The translations under genes were made by a program, and so were the position numbers. From positions 2,356,001 to 2,420,000 of the forward strand of contig NZ_CP128362.1 of the NCBI RefSeq assembly GCF_034274695.1: a DNA stretch of 64,000 nt, given 5' to 3'. The notes under the pieces are model-generated. The model saw only the letters and a program-made list of their open reading frames with translations, ran no database searches and was not told where the DNA came from. Origin of the DNA: Chitinophaga sp. LS1. GTDB lineage: Bacteria; Bacteroidota; Bacteroidia; Chitinophagales; Chitinophagaceae. Shown here in pieces: positions 43,806 through 52,940 of the stretch; positions within the stretch are counted from its first letter, which is position 1, and each line of letters begins with the position of its first letter.

Positions 43806-44902
43806 ATATTTTGTAAAAATCTTAATACCGAGTAGGTGGATAATTGTCCGCCCGGGCCTTTCAGGTTGTAATCAAACCCATGTGTGGCCCATGGCAGTGA
43901 GAGAAAGAAATGTTTAATACCGTTGTCCTGTAGTTTCTTTTCCAGTCTGATGCTATGTTCATATGCTACGAGTACATCATGTTCACCATGAATGATTAAC
44001 GTAGGCACTGTTTTTTTGTTCACGAATTCAACGGGGGAACTGGCTGCATAATTATTCGGAACAGCGCTGTAAGTGCCACCCAGGTAGTTTTCCATGACCT
44101 TTCTGGAATCCATCACCAACGGACTTGCGGGTAGTGAATACCCCCATACCATATCAGCAGGACCATAGAAATCTACTACACCTTTTAAACCCTGCACATG
44201 CTGTTTGTAGGCTGCCAGTAGTGCAATCTGTGCACCTGCAGAACGTCCCACCAGTACGAAATTGTTTGTATCAATTCCTAATTCTTCCGCATGTGCGCGC
44301 AGGTAATCCATGGCCTGATACACATCTTCTACCGGTGCAGGGCAGATGTTTTGCGGTGCCAGTCTGTAATTGATAGCAGCTACATGATAGCCATGATTTG
44401 CCAGATATGTATTCAGTTCAGGCAGATCCTGACTATTCCCACTGCTCCATGATCCGCCATGCACCATTATTACACAAGGATGATTGCCCGGATGTATAGC
44501 AGGGTAGAAGTCCAGATGCAGATTGCCACAATAAGGCAGACTTTTATAAGCAACAGGCGCTTCTCTGTAACCGGAGAATATGACAGACAGGTTCAAAGGC
44601 GTGGCATCCGATTGATCGCGGAGGGCCTTGTCCATTGCTTTTGGCAGGTGACTGGCTACATCATATGCTCTAAAGAGCGGCGATAGAAAAAGTACGATGG
44701 CAATCAAGCCTAATACTGTTCCAGTCGTAGTGTAGCGTTGCGCCAGGAAACCACTCAATAAAACCACTATCGTAATAGCAATAAAAACCCACGCGAATTC
44801 AGCTGCGGCAATAGCGAGCTTCCACAGGTTGTAAGTTGGTGCTTTGATAACTGTGAGTAAAGATGTCAGCAGTAAAAGGATAATTAAAATAAGACGGATC
44901 AT
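43784..44902 (-). CDS. Membrane-anchored alpha/beta hydrolase
   Basis: 372 residues from ATG 44902, which overlaps the stop of the previous gene in an ATGA junction. Three hydrophobic helices at the N-terminus (LILIILLLLTSLLTVI; FAWVFIAITIVVLLSGFL; VLGLIAIVLFLSPLF) anchor a periplasmic or cytoplasmic catalytic domain: oxyanion-hole MVHGGSWSSG, nucleophile LVGRSAGAQ, histidine near LPWATHGFDYN. It looks like a carboxylesterase/lipase of the hormone-sensitive lipase group. In this operon a lipid ester is a likely substrate. Confidence 0.85.
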   Translation of the reverse strand: MIRLILIILLLLTSLLTVIKAPTYNLWKLAIAAAEFAWVFIAITIVVLLSGFLAQRYTTTGTVLGLIAIVLFLSPLFRAYDVASHLPKAMDKALRDQSDATPLNLSVIFSGYREAPVAYKSLPYCGNLHLDFYPAIHPGNHPCVIMVHGGSWSSGNSQDLPELNTYLANHGYHVAAINYRLAPQNICPAPVEDVYQAMDYLRAHAEELGIDTNNFVLVGRSAGAQIALLAAYKQHVQGLKGVVDFYGPADMVWGYSLPASPLVMDSRKVMENYLGGTYSAVPNNYAASSPVEFVNKKTVPTLIIHGEHDVLVAYEHSIRLEKKLQDNGIKHFFLSLPWATHGFDYNLKGPGGQLSTYSVLRFLQNICYEQQS

Positions 44903-45933
44903 ACAGCGTTTTTTCGAAACAGGTAATGACTGACTATCCATTCATTCCCGTTGTTATAATTCCATAGTTCAGCGCAGGCCATATAGAACAGGCGCCAGTA
45001 TACCCACCATTTCAGTGCCTGATCTTTTCCGTAGGTAGTTTCGAACAGTGGCATTATTTCCGCTTTATGATCATCCATATTGCGCAGCCATGCTTCTGCT
45101 GTCTTGCCGTAATGTGTACCTGTTACATGCCAGTGTTTACTGACAGATAGATGTTCGTTAAAGTAGAACATGAGGTCATCGCCCGGCATTACTCCCCCCG
45201 TAAAGAAATATTGGCTCATCCAATCGCTTTCATCTTTCACTTCAAACAGGTAAGTATACTCTTTGTGTGTAAAGATATGAATGAACAGCTTTCCGTCTGC
45301 TTTTAAAAATGAAGCTACCTTTTTCAGCAGTTTCTCATAGTTGCGCATATGTTCAAACATCTCTACAGATACGACTCTGTCGAACTGCTGATCTGTATGA
45401 AATATATTCATGTCTGCTGTAATCACCGTGAGGTTGTTGATGCCGCGCGCCGCGGCTTGTGCATCGATGTATTCTTTTTGTGTACGTGAGTTAGATGCCA
45501 CCGTAAACCGGCTCCCGGGAAATTTTGAGGACATAAAGAGAGACAGTGATCCCCATCCGCATCCAAGTTCCAGTACGTTCATATCATTGGTCAGTTCCGC
45601 TCTCTGACAGGTTAGTTCCAGCATATCTCTTTCTGCTATATCCAGCTCCTGCACACCTGGCTGCCAGTATCCGCAGGAATACTTCAGGTGTTTACCTAAG
45701 CAATATTGATAAAATGGAGTGGGTACTTCATAGTGTTGTGTATTGGCTTCAGCAGTATTCACAGCAATAGGAGACGCTTTTAGCTGATCTATCAGCGACA
45801 TGAGGTGTGCCTGTTGTGCTTCTGCATCACCTTTGTTCTCATCGTCCAGTCTTTGCTTCAGCAGTTTTCTGATGCCTTTGCGCAACAATATATCAGGAAC
45901 AGAATTTTTTTCAATGAGGGTATCGTACCACAT
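44899..45933 (-). CDS. CFA-synthase-like SAM methyltransferase (second copy)
   Basis: 344 residues from the ATG at 45933 (MWYDTLIEKNSVPD). Motif I VLELGCGWGSLSLFMSS; then TVASNSRTQKEYID, VSVEMFEHMRNY and a long C-terminal part with FFTGGVMPGDDL. Resembles the CFA group that also contains coclaurine N-methyltransferase-like enzymes; it is not a simple copy of the first CFA gene and probably acts on a different step or chain. ATGA overlap with the hydrolase gene. Confidence 0.88.
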   Translation of the reverse strand: MWYDTLIEKNSVPDILLRKGIRKLLKQRLDDENKGDAEAQQAHLMSLIDQLKASPIAVNTAEANTQHYEVPTPFYQYCLGKHLKYSCGYWQPGVQELDIAERDMLELTCQRAELTNDMNVLELGCGWGSLSLFMSSKFPGSRFTVASNSRTQKEYIDAQAAARGINNLTVITADMNIFHTDQQFDRVVSVEMFEHMRNYEKLLKKVASFLKADGKLFIHIFTHKEYTYLFEVKDESDWMSQYFFTGGVMPGDDLMFYFNEHLSVSKHWHVTGTHYGKTAEAWLRNMDDHKAEIMPLFETTYGKDQALKWWVYWRLFYMACAELWNYNNGNEWIVSHYLFRKNAV

Positions 45934-45980
45934 GTTGAATATGATTGAAAATGATAAACACAATATGTAAGAACGGAATT

Positions 45981-46763
45981 TTATTGTCTGGCAGGGAACC
46001 AGGGAATGAAGGCGCTGGTGCTGCGCTGATAGGCTTTATAGGCTTCTCCTTTGGAACGCAATGATTGCTCTTCTGTAGCTGGAATGCCTGTCACTTTCAG
46101 TAGCAGGTACAGTATGATCAGGGGACTGATCACGCCGAGATATCCATAAGGAGAACCGAGTGCAAAGATGCTGTAAGATACCCACATCATCCATTCGAAA
46201 AAGTAATTAGGATGTCTTGAATATCGCCATAGTCCTGTATTGCATACTAATCCTTTATTTTTAATTTTGAATGTATGTAATTGCCTGTCTGCAATAGCCT
46301 CGCCTGTTACGCTCATGAACCAGAGTAGGATACCCGCATATTCTGCAACGCCTAATGCGCTTTCTTTATTCAGGGCACAGATGATAAATGGTATGGACAA
46401 CAGTACATTTGACAATCCCTGAAACTGGAAGAACCAGAAGAATTTCCTGTCGGCATGTGGCGCCCATTCCTTTCGCAGTTGTTGATAGCGGCCATCTTCG
46501 ATAGCTAAATGATGAGAGATCCTGATCAGTAAATGTGTGCCGAGTCTGATGCCGGCAATGATCACCATGCCGCAGACCATATACTTACGCAGGGTATAAC
46601 CATCTGCCAGTAATAGCAATAATATGCCGATGACCGGAAAGTTGTAAGACCAGAATATATCTACTACGCTGGCATTATTGATAGCACGCGCCCATCCCCA
46701 TACCATGGCCATGATCATTGCACATACCATGATAAGCAGTAAGACGATTGTAAGGTTATCCAT
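45981..46763 (-). CDS. DUF1295 family integral membrane protein (steroid 5-alpha-reductase-like)
   Basis: 260 residues from ATG 46763, which overlaps the end of the DUF1475 gene by 8 bases. Seven hydrophobic segments; family motif LVCNTGLWRYSRHPNYFFEWMMWV in the NAD(P)H-binding C-terminal part, and CNTGLWRYSRHPNYF is diagnostic. Relatives reduce double bonds of sterol-like or fatty substrates or methylate isoprenylcysteine. In this operon, reduction or desaturation adjustment of an acyl chain is the natural guess. Confidence 0.88.
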   Translation of the reverse strand: MDNLTIVLLLIMVCAMIMAMVWGWARAINNASVVDIFWSYNFPVIGILLLLLADGYTLRKYMVCGMVIIAGIRLGTHLLIRISHHLAIEDGRYQQLRKEWAPHADRKFFWFFQFQGLSNVLLSIPFIICALNKESALGVAEYAGILLWFMSVTGEAIADRQLHTFKIKNKGLVCNTGLWRYSRHPNYFFEWMMWVSYSIFALGSPYGYLGVISPLIILYLLLKVTGIPATEEQSLRSKGEAYKAYQRSTSAFIPWFPARQ

Positions 46764-47091
46764 GTTGTTTCCCGAATAATTCTTTAAGGCCTTCTCCAGG
46801 CGAGAGACGGAAAAGCTGCACCAGCATATATATACAACTGGCAATGCTACCCAGTGTAACTAATAATACAAGCCAGATTCCTTTGCTGAAGATCGTTTTT
46901 TCCTTGTAACAGATCCATACAAAAATGACCAGCACATTGGTATAAAAATCCCAGAGCGTGGCGCGCATCCAGGGTATACCGCCTAAGAAATCCCATTCTT
47001 TGAACAGGTTGCTTGCTATACTGGTCGTGATCACCACATAACACATCCAGATCAATAATGCGCTGAATAGTAGTTTTAAAAAAGTGATCAT
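46756..47091 (-). CDS. DUF1475-type small membrane protein
   Basis: 111 residues with three transmembrane helices (FLKLLFSALLIWMCYVVIT; FYTNVLVIFVWICYKE; WLVLLVTLGSIASCIYML). Family block NLFKEWDFLGGIPWMRATLWDFY fits DUF1475. Unknown role; first gene of the lipid operon and divergent from the HxlR regulator. Confidence 0.75.
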   Translation of the reverse strand: MITFLKLLFSALLIWMCYVVITTSIASNLFKEWDFLGGIPWMRATLWDFYTNVLVIFVWICYKEKTIFSKGIWLVLLVTLGSIASCIYMLVQLFRLSPGEGLKELFGKQHG

Positions 47092-47118
47092 GTGCTGCCG
47101 ACAGATTTGCTAATGACG

Positions 47119-47132
47119 GTATGATAACATAC
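47119..47132. promoter_or_regulatory. Short palindrome in the divergent promoter of the lipid operon
   Basis: GTATG-ATAA-CATAC lies 28 bases upstream of the DUF1475 start and in the gap to the HxlR gene. A dyad of this size is compatible with a winged-helix regulator; binding is not shown. Confidence 0.25.
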
Positions 47133-47307
47133 GTAAGAATAAATACCTTTGGTTTCACACTACAGGGAATAGTCTGGTTCAGGCTGCTGCCACTCATCAA
47201 TTAACGATAATTTAGTTTGCCTAATTTCCATAATAGCAGTATCTTTTCTATACCTGTCACTTTTTACAAGGACGAACCCGATCGTAAACTTTGAATTTTA
47301 GAGCACT

Positions 47308-47676
47308 ATGGCAGAAAGAAAGACTAATTCGTCTAATTATCAGAATCAATCGTTCCTGGAGAGCAAGTGTCCGTTGAATGAGTTGTTGTTTTCTATGAGC
47401 CGTCGCTGGACGACAGATATCTTATTCTGTATAGAAGCAGGCAATAATAGATTTTCAGGAATCAGGGAAGAGCTGACCTACATTACAGATCATATCCTGT
47501 CAGACCGGCTAAAAACGCTGGAAAAGACAGGGCTGATCACCCGTCAGCAGTTTCCCGGCATGCCGCCTAAAGTTGTTTACTCACTCACGGAAAATGGAGT
47601 AGAACTTTGTGGCTTACTGGAAAAATTGTGTGAGTTTTCCAGTATCATCTACGACGAGAAAGCTGTCGCAGTATAG
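47308..47676 (+). CDS. HxlR-family transcriptional regulator
   Basis: 122 residues with the HxlR winged helix-turn-helix: CPLNELLFSMSRRWTTDILFCIEAG, then FSGIREELTYITDHILSDRLKTLEKTGLI and the wing FPGMPPKVVYSLTE. The N-terminal cysteine (in SKCPL) is at the position used as a thiol sensor by some members. It faces the lipid operon head to head (216-base gap), so it is its probable regulator, perhaps tuned to oxidative or electrophile stress. Confidence 0.88.
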   Translation: MAERKTNSSNYQNQSFLESKCPLNELLFSMSRRWTTDILFCIEAGNNRFSGIREELTYITDHILSDRLKTLEKTGLITRQQFPGMPPKVVYSLTENGVELCGLLEKLCEFSSIIYDEKAVAV

Positions 47677-47747
47677 TATTGCCTTGAGCATTTCACGTTG
47701 TGAAAAACTCTATATTTTGAGTATCTTACCTGGATACTACCCACACC

Positions 47748-49265
47748 ATGAAGAAACTGACCCAATGGTTTTGCATGTCTGCACTGGTTTTCTCTCAGGC
47801 ACATGCCCAAACCCCTACAAAAGAAGATCCCCGGTTTGCCGGATTAGACAAAGAATTTAATAGTATCCTTCATACCTGGCATGTAGCCGGTTTCGCTGTA
47901 GCCGTAGTAGAGAAGGATAAAATTGTGTATGCCAAAGGCTTTGGTTACCGGGATTATGAGCACAAGTTGCCCGTAACCCAGAATACGCTGTTTGCCATAG
48001 GCTCCAACACGAAAGCCTTTACAGCAGGATTGTTGGGCATACTCAGGGGAGAAGGGAAAGTGGACTTTGAACAGCCGGTTCGCCGTTTCCTGCCCGAGCT
48101 GGAGTTTGCCACACCTGAACTGAATGAGCAGGTGACTCTCAGAGATATGATGACGCATCGTACCGGGGTGCAACGCTACGACTATTCCTGGTTCGTCTTT
48201 CCACCCACAAGCAGGGACTCTCTCTTGTGGCGTATACGTTATTTTCAACCACACACACCTTTGCGTTCCCGGTGGGAGTACAATAACTTTATGTACCTGG
48301 CACAGGGCAAAGTGGCAGAGAAGCTGACCGGTAAAAGTTGGGAAGACAATATCCGGCACTACTATTTTGAGCCACTGGAAATGTCGCATTCCGATTGCTC
48401 CGTCACAGAAATGGTGAAGCAGGAGGACGTAGCCTTGCCATATAGCGTAGCCCAGGATAGCATTATCAAAAAACTGAATTACCACAATATCGATGTAATC
48501 GCCCCGGCAGGCAGTATCAACAGCAGTGTGCTGGATATGGCGCACTGGGCAAGTATGTGGATCAATGGTGGAAAATACAAAGGGAAAGCCGTGCTGCCGG
48601 AACCCTATGTGCGCGAAGCTACAGGTTTGCAGATGGCTATCTGGTACGATCAGCCAGACAAATTGCATCCTGACCTGCACTTCAACGGCTATGGGCTGGG
48701 GTGGTTTTTACGCTCTTACAGAGGTCACTATCAGGCGGAGCATGGGGGGAATATAGATGGCTTTTCTGCCCTTACCTGTATATTCCCTACAGATAGTATA
48801 AGTATCATTGTATTGAGCAATCAGTCGGGTTCTAAAGTACCTGATATCGTGCATAATATCCTTGCAGACAGGGCGCTGAAACTAAGTAAAATAGACTGGA
48901 ACGGAGAGGCTGATAAGGCAATACATACAAAGAAACCTGTAGCCGATAAAAAGGAGGATACCGTTATTATAAAAGGTACTACCATTATCCGTCCACTCGC
49001 GGAGTTGACTGGCACCTATGGCAATAACCTGTATGGTAATTTTGAAGTATTTCAGCAAAATGATTCACTGTTTGCGCGGTTCCCTGTGGAAACGGTGTAT
49101 TTAAAACATCGTGGGTATGATATATTCGATGCAAACAGTACGACTGATCCCACAGCAGGTAGTATGACTACAATCCATTTCCTCATGGATGATAATGGAG
49201 ACATCAATAGTCTGAACATGAGACTGGATGATGATACGCCGGCGGTGTTTGTAAAACGTAAATAA
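47748..49265 (+). CDS. Secreted serine hydrolase, class C beta-lactamase fold, with C-terminal DUF3471-like domain
   Basis: 505 residues with a signal peptide (MSALVFSQAHA). The S12-type active site is complete: SNTKAFTAG (S-x-x-K), YNNFMY (Y-x-N) and the third motif EHGGNIDGF (H-G-G). The last about 100 residues are a small beta domain (LAELTGTYGNNLYGNFEVFQ). The family includes D-amino-acid and ester hydrolases, seldom real beta-lactamases; the substrate is unknown. A palindrome TTTCAC-GTT-GTGAAA at 47691-47705 lies upstream. Confidence 0.87.
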   Translation: MKKLTQWFCMSALVFSQAHAQTPTKEDPRFAGLDKEFNSILHTWHVAGFAVAVVEKDKIVYAKGFGYRDYEHKLPVTQNTLFAIGSNTKAFTAGLLGILRGEGKVDFEQPVRRFLPELEFATPELNEQVTLRDMMTHRTGVQRYDYSWFVFPPTSRDSLLWRIRYFQPHTPLRSRWEYNNFMYLAQGKVAEKLTGKSWEDNIRHYYFEPLEMSHSDCSVTEMVKQEDVALPYSVAQDSIIKKLNYHNIDVIAPAGSINSSVLDMAHWASMWINGGKYKGKAVLPEPYVREATGLQMAIWYDQPDKLHPDLHFNGYGLGWFLRSYRGHYQAEHGGNIDGFSALTCIFPTDSISIIVLSNQSGSKVPDIVHNILADRALKLSKIDWNGEADKAIHTKKPVADKKEDTVIIKGTTIIRPLAELTGTYGNNLYGNFEVFQQNDSLFARFPVETVYLKHRGYDIFDANSTTDPTAGSMTTIHFLMDDNGDINSLNMRLDDDTPAVFVKRK

Positions 49266-49351
49266 ATTAAAATAGGATGAATTAAAAATAAATGAAACTT
49301 CTTAGAGCTGCATAAATGGAAACCTGGATCCATCAGGTATCCAAATTAAAG

Positions 49352-49384
49352 GAGCGTGTATCTTTTGTTGATACACGCTCTTTT
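49352..49384. terminator. Bidirectional terminator between serine hydrolase and YceI
   Basis: GAGCGTGTATC and GATACACGCTC pair over 11 bp with a 7-base loop and a TTTT tail; the two flanking genes converge here. Confidence 0.85.
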
Positions 49385-50047
49385 CTATTGTTTCGCGACG
49401 AGTTTAAACTGGATATTCACCTGCGAATTAATCAACTTATCCTGCATGGACTTATCTGCTCTATATGTCATGCCCCACAGTGTTCTGTCAATATTAAAAT
49501 TCGCTTCCGCCCTGATCACACCTTTTTCTCTTGTAATAAAAGCGGGAAATGAAATGTTCTTTGTTGAATCCTTGATTGTCAGATTTCCCTGCACAGTATA
49601 GTTCGCATCTTTCATCAATACCTCATTCCCTACAGAAGGTTTAAAATTGCTCACACCTGTAATCTCAAAAGTTGCCACCGGGTATTTCTCAATATCAAAG
49701 AACATAGGTCCTTTCAGCTCTGCTTCCAGCTTATGTTGCAGCATGGAATCAGTAGGTGCCAGATCTTTATCTTCCAGTGTACTCATATTGATTTTAATAC
49801 TACCACCGGTAACCAGTGTATCCTGTACGTACAATTTGCTTTCCAGCAGTCTGAAAATGCCGGTATGCTTACCCGTAGGCTTTGTACCGATAAATTGCAC
49901 CACACTTACTGTAGTATCTACATGATATGACCTCCCTTCTCCTTCCTTGACGGACTGGGCATCTTGTATCGTTGCTTTGTCGGCCTTTGGCGCCTGCTCA
50001 CAGGCTGCCATGAACGTCAGCAAAATAATTGGAACTATATATTTCAT
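49385..50047 (-). CDS. YceI-family lipoprotein
   Basis: 220 residues with a lipoprotein signal (IILLTFMAAC). The lipocalin-like YceI barrel starts at YHVDTTVSVVQFIGTKPTGKHTG, and continues with GGSIKINMSTLEDKDL, MFFDIEKYPVATFEITGV and ITREKGVIRAEANFNIDRT. The family binds isoprenoid-type or fatty lipids in the periplasm. The stop lies at the base of the bidirectional terminator. Confidence 0.9.
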   Translation of the reverse strand: MKYIVPIILLTFMAACEQAPKADKATIQDAQSVKEGEGRSYHVDTTVSVVQFIGTKPTGKHTGIFRLLESKLYVQDTLVTGGSIKINMSTLEDKDLAPTDSMLQHKLEAELKGPMFFDIEKYPVATFEITGVSNFKPSVGNEVLMKDANYTVQGNLTIKDSTKNISFPAFITREKGVIRAEANFNIDRTLWGMTYRADKSMQDKLINSQVNIQFKLVAKQ

Positions 50048-50066
50048 AAACTACATTATTCTCATC

Positions 50067-51725
50067 TCAGCTGCCAGCTATTTCCCGGTTGCCCACCCAG
50101 ACAAAACGTCTGAGAATAAATTCCGGGTTTGTAAAGCTTGCATTTCCGGCAGGGTTGCCTCCGGTCACATGAAAATCAGAGAAAGCTGCGTGTTGGTTCA
50201 CCCAGATAAAGCCGGTTAAATTGAAAGAAACCGGGGTGAATACGCTGTTCATCGCTTCCGTGATCTTTTCCTTTGTGTCCGGGTTTATAGCATATGCTGC
50301 ACAGGTAATTGCCCCATGTTGTTCTGCCATCTGACGGGCCAGTTGAATAGACTCGTCCGTATCTTTTGTTTTTACCAATAACAAAACCGGGCCAAATAAT
50401 TCCTGTTCAAAAATGTGTTTGTCGGTGCTTGCCACCTGCAGGATGGCTGGCGTAAAGCCTCTGGCGTGTGCAAACTCCTCATTTACCAGTGGCTGGCCTT
50501 CCAGTACCACCTTCGCACCCAGTTTACCGGCGTTGTGTGCCCGCTGCAGGGTCGTATCGTTCTGGAGTGCACCCAGTGTACCGGCACCCATTTTAGGATT
50601 GCTGACAAGGGCGGTCACCGCATTTTTGAATTTCTCTACTACTTCGTCAAAAGAAAGTGTGCCGTTAGGGGTTTGTACGCCTCCCGCAGGTATAAAGAAG
50701 TTCTGTGGCGCGGTACACATCTGTCCGGAGTACAGGGATACGGAGAAAGCCAGATTCTGCATCACCGCATCTATATCAGCTACGCTATCCAGGATCACAG
50801 AGTTGACGCCCGCTTTTTCAGTAAAAACAGTTTTACCAGACAGGGATTCTACATAATTTCCAAACTGGCTGCCCCCTGTATAATCAATCAATTTAATACC
50901 GGGATGTTCGCACAAAGTTTTGGTGATCGGCGCTGCGGTGGTATCGGTGGCCAGCTGGCACAGGTTAGGGCTAAAGCCTTTCTCCTGCAATACCTGTTGG
51001 ATAGCACTTACCGCAATCGCGATAGGCAGAATGGCCCTGGGGTGAGGTTTCACGATCACAGGGTTGCCTGTTACCAGGTCTGCATATATTCCAGGCAGCG
51101 AATTCCATACCGGGAATGTAGAGCAACCGATTACAAGCCCCGGCCCTTTGGGCATAGCCCTGAAATTCTTTTTGAGTTGGAGGGCGAATTTACCCATAGG
51201 TTTTTCCCACAACTGTTCGGCAGGGTAGCGGTTCAGTTCATGGTAGCCCATGGCAATTGCTTCCAGTGCGCGGTCATTTGCATGTGGTCCGGATGCCTGA
51301 AAGCTCATCATAAAGCTCTGCCCGGTGGTATGCTGGGTAGCGTAGGCGATGTCAAAAAAATACGTCTGTATACGCTCCAGGGTTTCTACCAGGATATCAG
51401 CCCGGATGTCCACAGTTGTATTGCGCCATTGGGGAGCCGCGGCAACAGCTTTTTCTACAAGATCGTCCGCAGTGAAGAGGGGATAGGTAATGCCAAGTGG
51501 TTCCATGGTGTATGGAGATACTTCCTCACCGGCCCACCCGGATTCACCGGTTTGTAAAAGTTGTGAAAAAGGGGTGTTGAGTTGTGCTTTGTACCTATTG
51601 TGGCCTTCTTCGGGGGCTTGCTCGCCATAAGCTTTGGGGTGCTCAGGGTATTGCGAGTAGAATGCGCGCTCGTGATTAGCCTTCACGGCTTTGTCAATCG
51701 TGTTTTGGTGTTTGATGGTAAGCAT
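50067..51725 (-). CDS. paaN: PaaN-type aldehyde dehydrogenase family protein
   Basis: 552 residues from ATG 51725 (MLTIKHQNTIDK). Matches the phenylacetic acid degradation protein PaaN family of aldehyde dehydrogenases: PKGPGLVIGCSTFPVWNSLPGIYADLVTGNPVIVKPHPRA (NAD-binding region), FTEKAGVNSVILDS, the catalytic cysteine in YSGQMCTAPQNFF, and the family ending ASFTNPEFILRRFVWVGNREI. It would oxidise an aldehyde of phenylacetate or a related ring-opened CoA thioester. No other paa gene is near, so the pathway is elsewhere or the enzyme acts on another aldehyde. Confidence 0.87.
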   Translation of the reverse strand: MLTIKHQNTIDKAVKANHERAFYSQYPEHPKAYGEQAPEEGHNRYKAQLNTPFSQLLQTGESGWAGEEVSPYTMEPLGITYPLFTADDLVEKAVAAAPQWRNTTVDIRADILVETLERIQTYFFDIAYATQHTTGQSFMMSFQASGPHANDRALEAIAMGYHELNRYPAEQLWEKPMGKFALQLKKNFRAMPKGPGLVIGCSTFPVWNSLPGIYADLVTGNPVIVKPHPRAILPIAIAVSAIQQVLQEKGFSPNLCQLATDTTAAPITKTLCEHPGIKLIDYTGGSQFGNYVESLSGKTVFTEKAGVNSVILDSVADIDAVMQNLAFSVSLYSGQMCTAPQNFFIPAGGVQTPNGTLSFDEVVEKFKNAVTALVSNPKMGAGTLGALQNDTTLQRAHNAGKLGAKVVLEGQPLVNEEFAHARGFTPAILQVASTDKHIFEQELFGPVLLLVKTKDTDESIQLARQMAEQHGAITCAAYAINPDTKEKITEAMNSVFTPVSFNLTGFIWVNQHAAFSDFHVTGGNPAGNASFTNPEFILRRFVWVGNREIAGS

Positions 51726-51809
51726 ATGTGGAATTTGAATAATTAGCTTTTCATGCCGGGGCTTGCGTCGGCACAAGCCCCGGTTGATCTCTTTACCATC
51801 CTTCAGTCA

Positions 51810-52883
51810 TTATCTTGCCAATGAGAAACGGTTATCGTTATAGTACTCATCAGCTCTCACCTTCAGGGGATGGCTGCGCTGGTATTGTAAAAACGCGTCG
51901 TATTCAGCTTTATGCATATTTGTCCAGGCTTTGAAAGCAGATTGGTTGCTTACTGGGCCAAAGATCCACTGGGTGTAAGCGTCGAATAAACCTTCTTTCA
52001 GCAGGCTGCGCTGGTAGTCAAATAATGCGTAGGGGAACTTTACACCTGAGAAGTTGAACCAGTCCAGCAGGAAACGGGTCCTTACCATCACCAGGCTCTC
52101 AGGGTCAATACCTGTCATTACTACTGATGTCTGTTTGCCCATGGAGGCTTTATAGCTGTCAGCAAATTCGGAGGCTGAGCGCTTTTTGCTCTTCCGCTCA
52201 TTTTCCATATCCTCGAGGGCCTGGGTCATGAGCGTTGGATCGTTGTATAATTTTTTATACGCATCTATCAGCATGGTACGTACCTCTGCGGTACGGTCTG
52301 TATAGCTCTCCAGGTTGACGAAGATCTCACCGTAAATGATGATCCAGGAAGGATCTTTTACGTAAGAATACGCCCTGCAGGCATTGTAGTAGTTGCCAGG
52401 GAAAGTAGGATCTTTCTCAATCCCTTTCAGCCAGTTGGCCATCCCACCTTCATACACTTTCAGGAACATCAGCAGTTGTCCGTTGTCATTATACAGCTCG
52501 CCGCTTTCAGGGAAGCGCTTCAGGCCTTTTTCGTACAATTTCTGGGCTGTTTTCCATTCCTGGTTTGCCTGGTAAATATTACCGGCTATCTGGTAGAGTT
52601 GTGGATCAGCGTCCTTTTTACTCAGTAGTGGTTCGATAGTGCTTTTGGCTTTGCTCATATTGCCCTGAAGGAAATAGGCAAATCCCAGCTGCTTCTTATA
52701 TTGGGTATTGTCAGGATCCATGGTAATGGCCTGGTTCAGTACCAATATGGCATTGGAATAATCTCCGCTGCGGAGAAAGCCGGTGGCGGTGTTAAATAAT
52801 TCGTTGGCATCCTGTGCGAAAACCGGTACGGTCGCGCAAAAGAAGCCAATACATATAGCTATTTTCAATAAAGAAGCCCTCAT
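51810..52883 (-). CDS. Secreted tetratricopeptide repeat protein
   Basis: 357 residues from ATG 52883, chosen because AAGG lies 6 bases upstream of it on the minus strand; the next ATG, at 52889, is too close. Signal peptide MRASLLKIAICIGFFCATVPVFA. TPR-type helices run through residues 20-190 (FLRSGDYSNAILVLNQAITMDPDN; LQYKKQLGFAYFLQGNMSKAKS-like; YQIAGNIYQANQEWKTAQKLYEKG). Role unknown. Probably in one unit with DUF1015 upstream (58 bases). Confidence 0.78.
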   Translation of the reverse strand: MRASLLKIAICIGFFCATVPVFAQDANELFNTATGFLRSGDYSNAILVLNQAITMDPDNTQYKKQLGFAYFLQGNMSKAKSTIEPLLSKKDADPQLYQIAGNIYQANQEWKTAQKLYEKGLKRFPESGELYNDNGQLLMFLKVYEGGMANWLKGIEKDPTFPGNYYNACRAYSYVKDPSWIIIYGEIFVNLESYTDRTAEVRTMLIDAYKKLYNDPTLMTQALEDMENERKSKKRSASEFADSYKASMGKQTSVVMTGIDPESLVMVRTRFLLDWFNFSGVKFPYALFDYQRSLLKEGLFDAYTQWIFGPVSNQSAFKAWTNMHKAEYDAFLQYQRSHPLKVRADEYYNDNRFSLAR

Positions 52884-52940
52884 GTACATCCTTGATCTTT
52901 CGTTTGATGTAAAAATAGGTAAAAAATATGCCAAACCTGC

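Noticed and set aside
50415..51557. A 380-codon plus-strand frame across the PaaN gene
   Set aside because: No family features; the minus-strand PaaN gene has complete catalytic motifs over the same bases.
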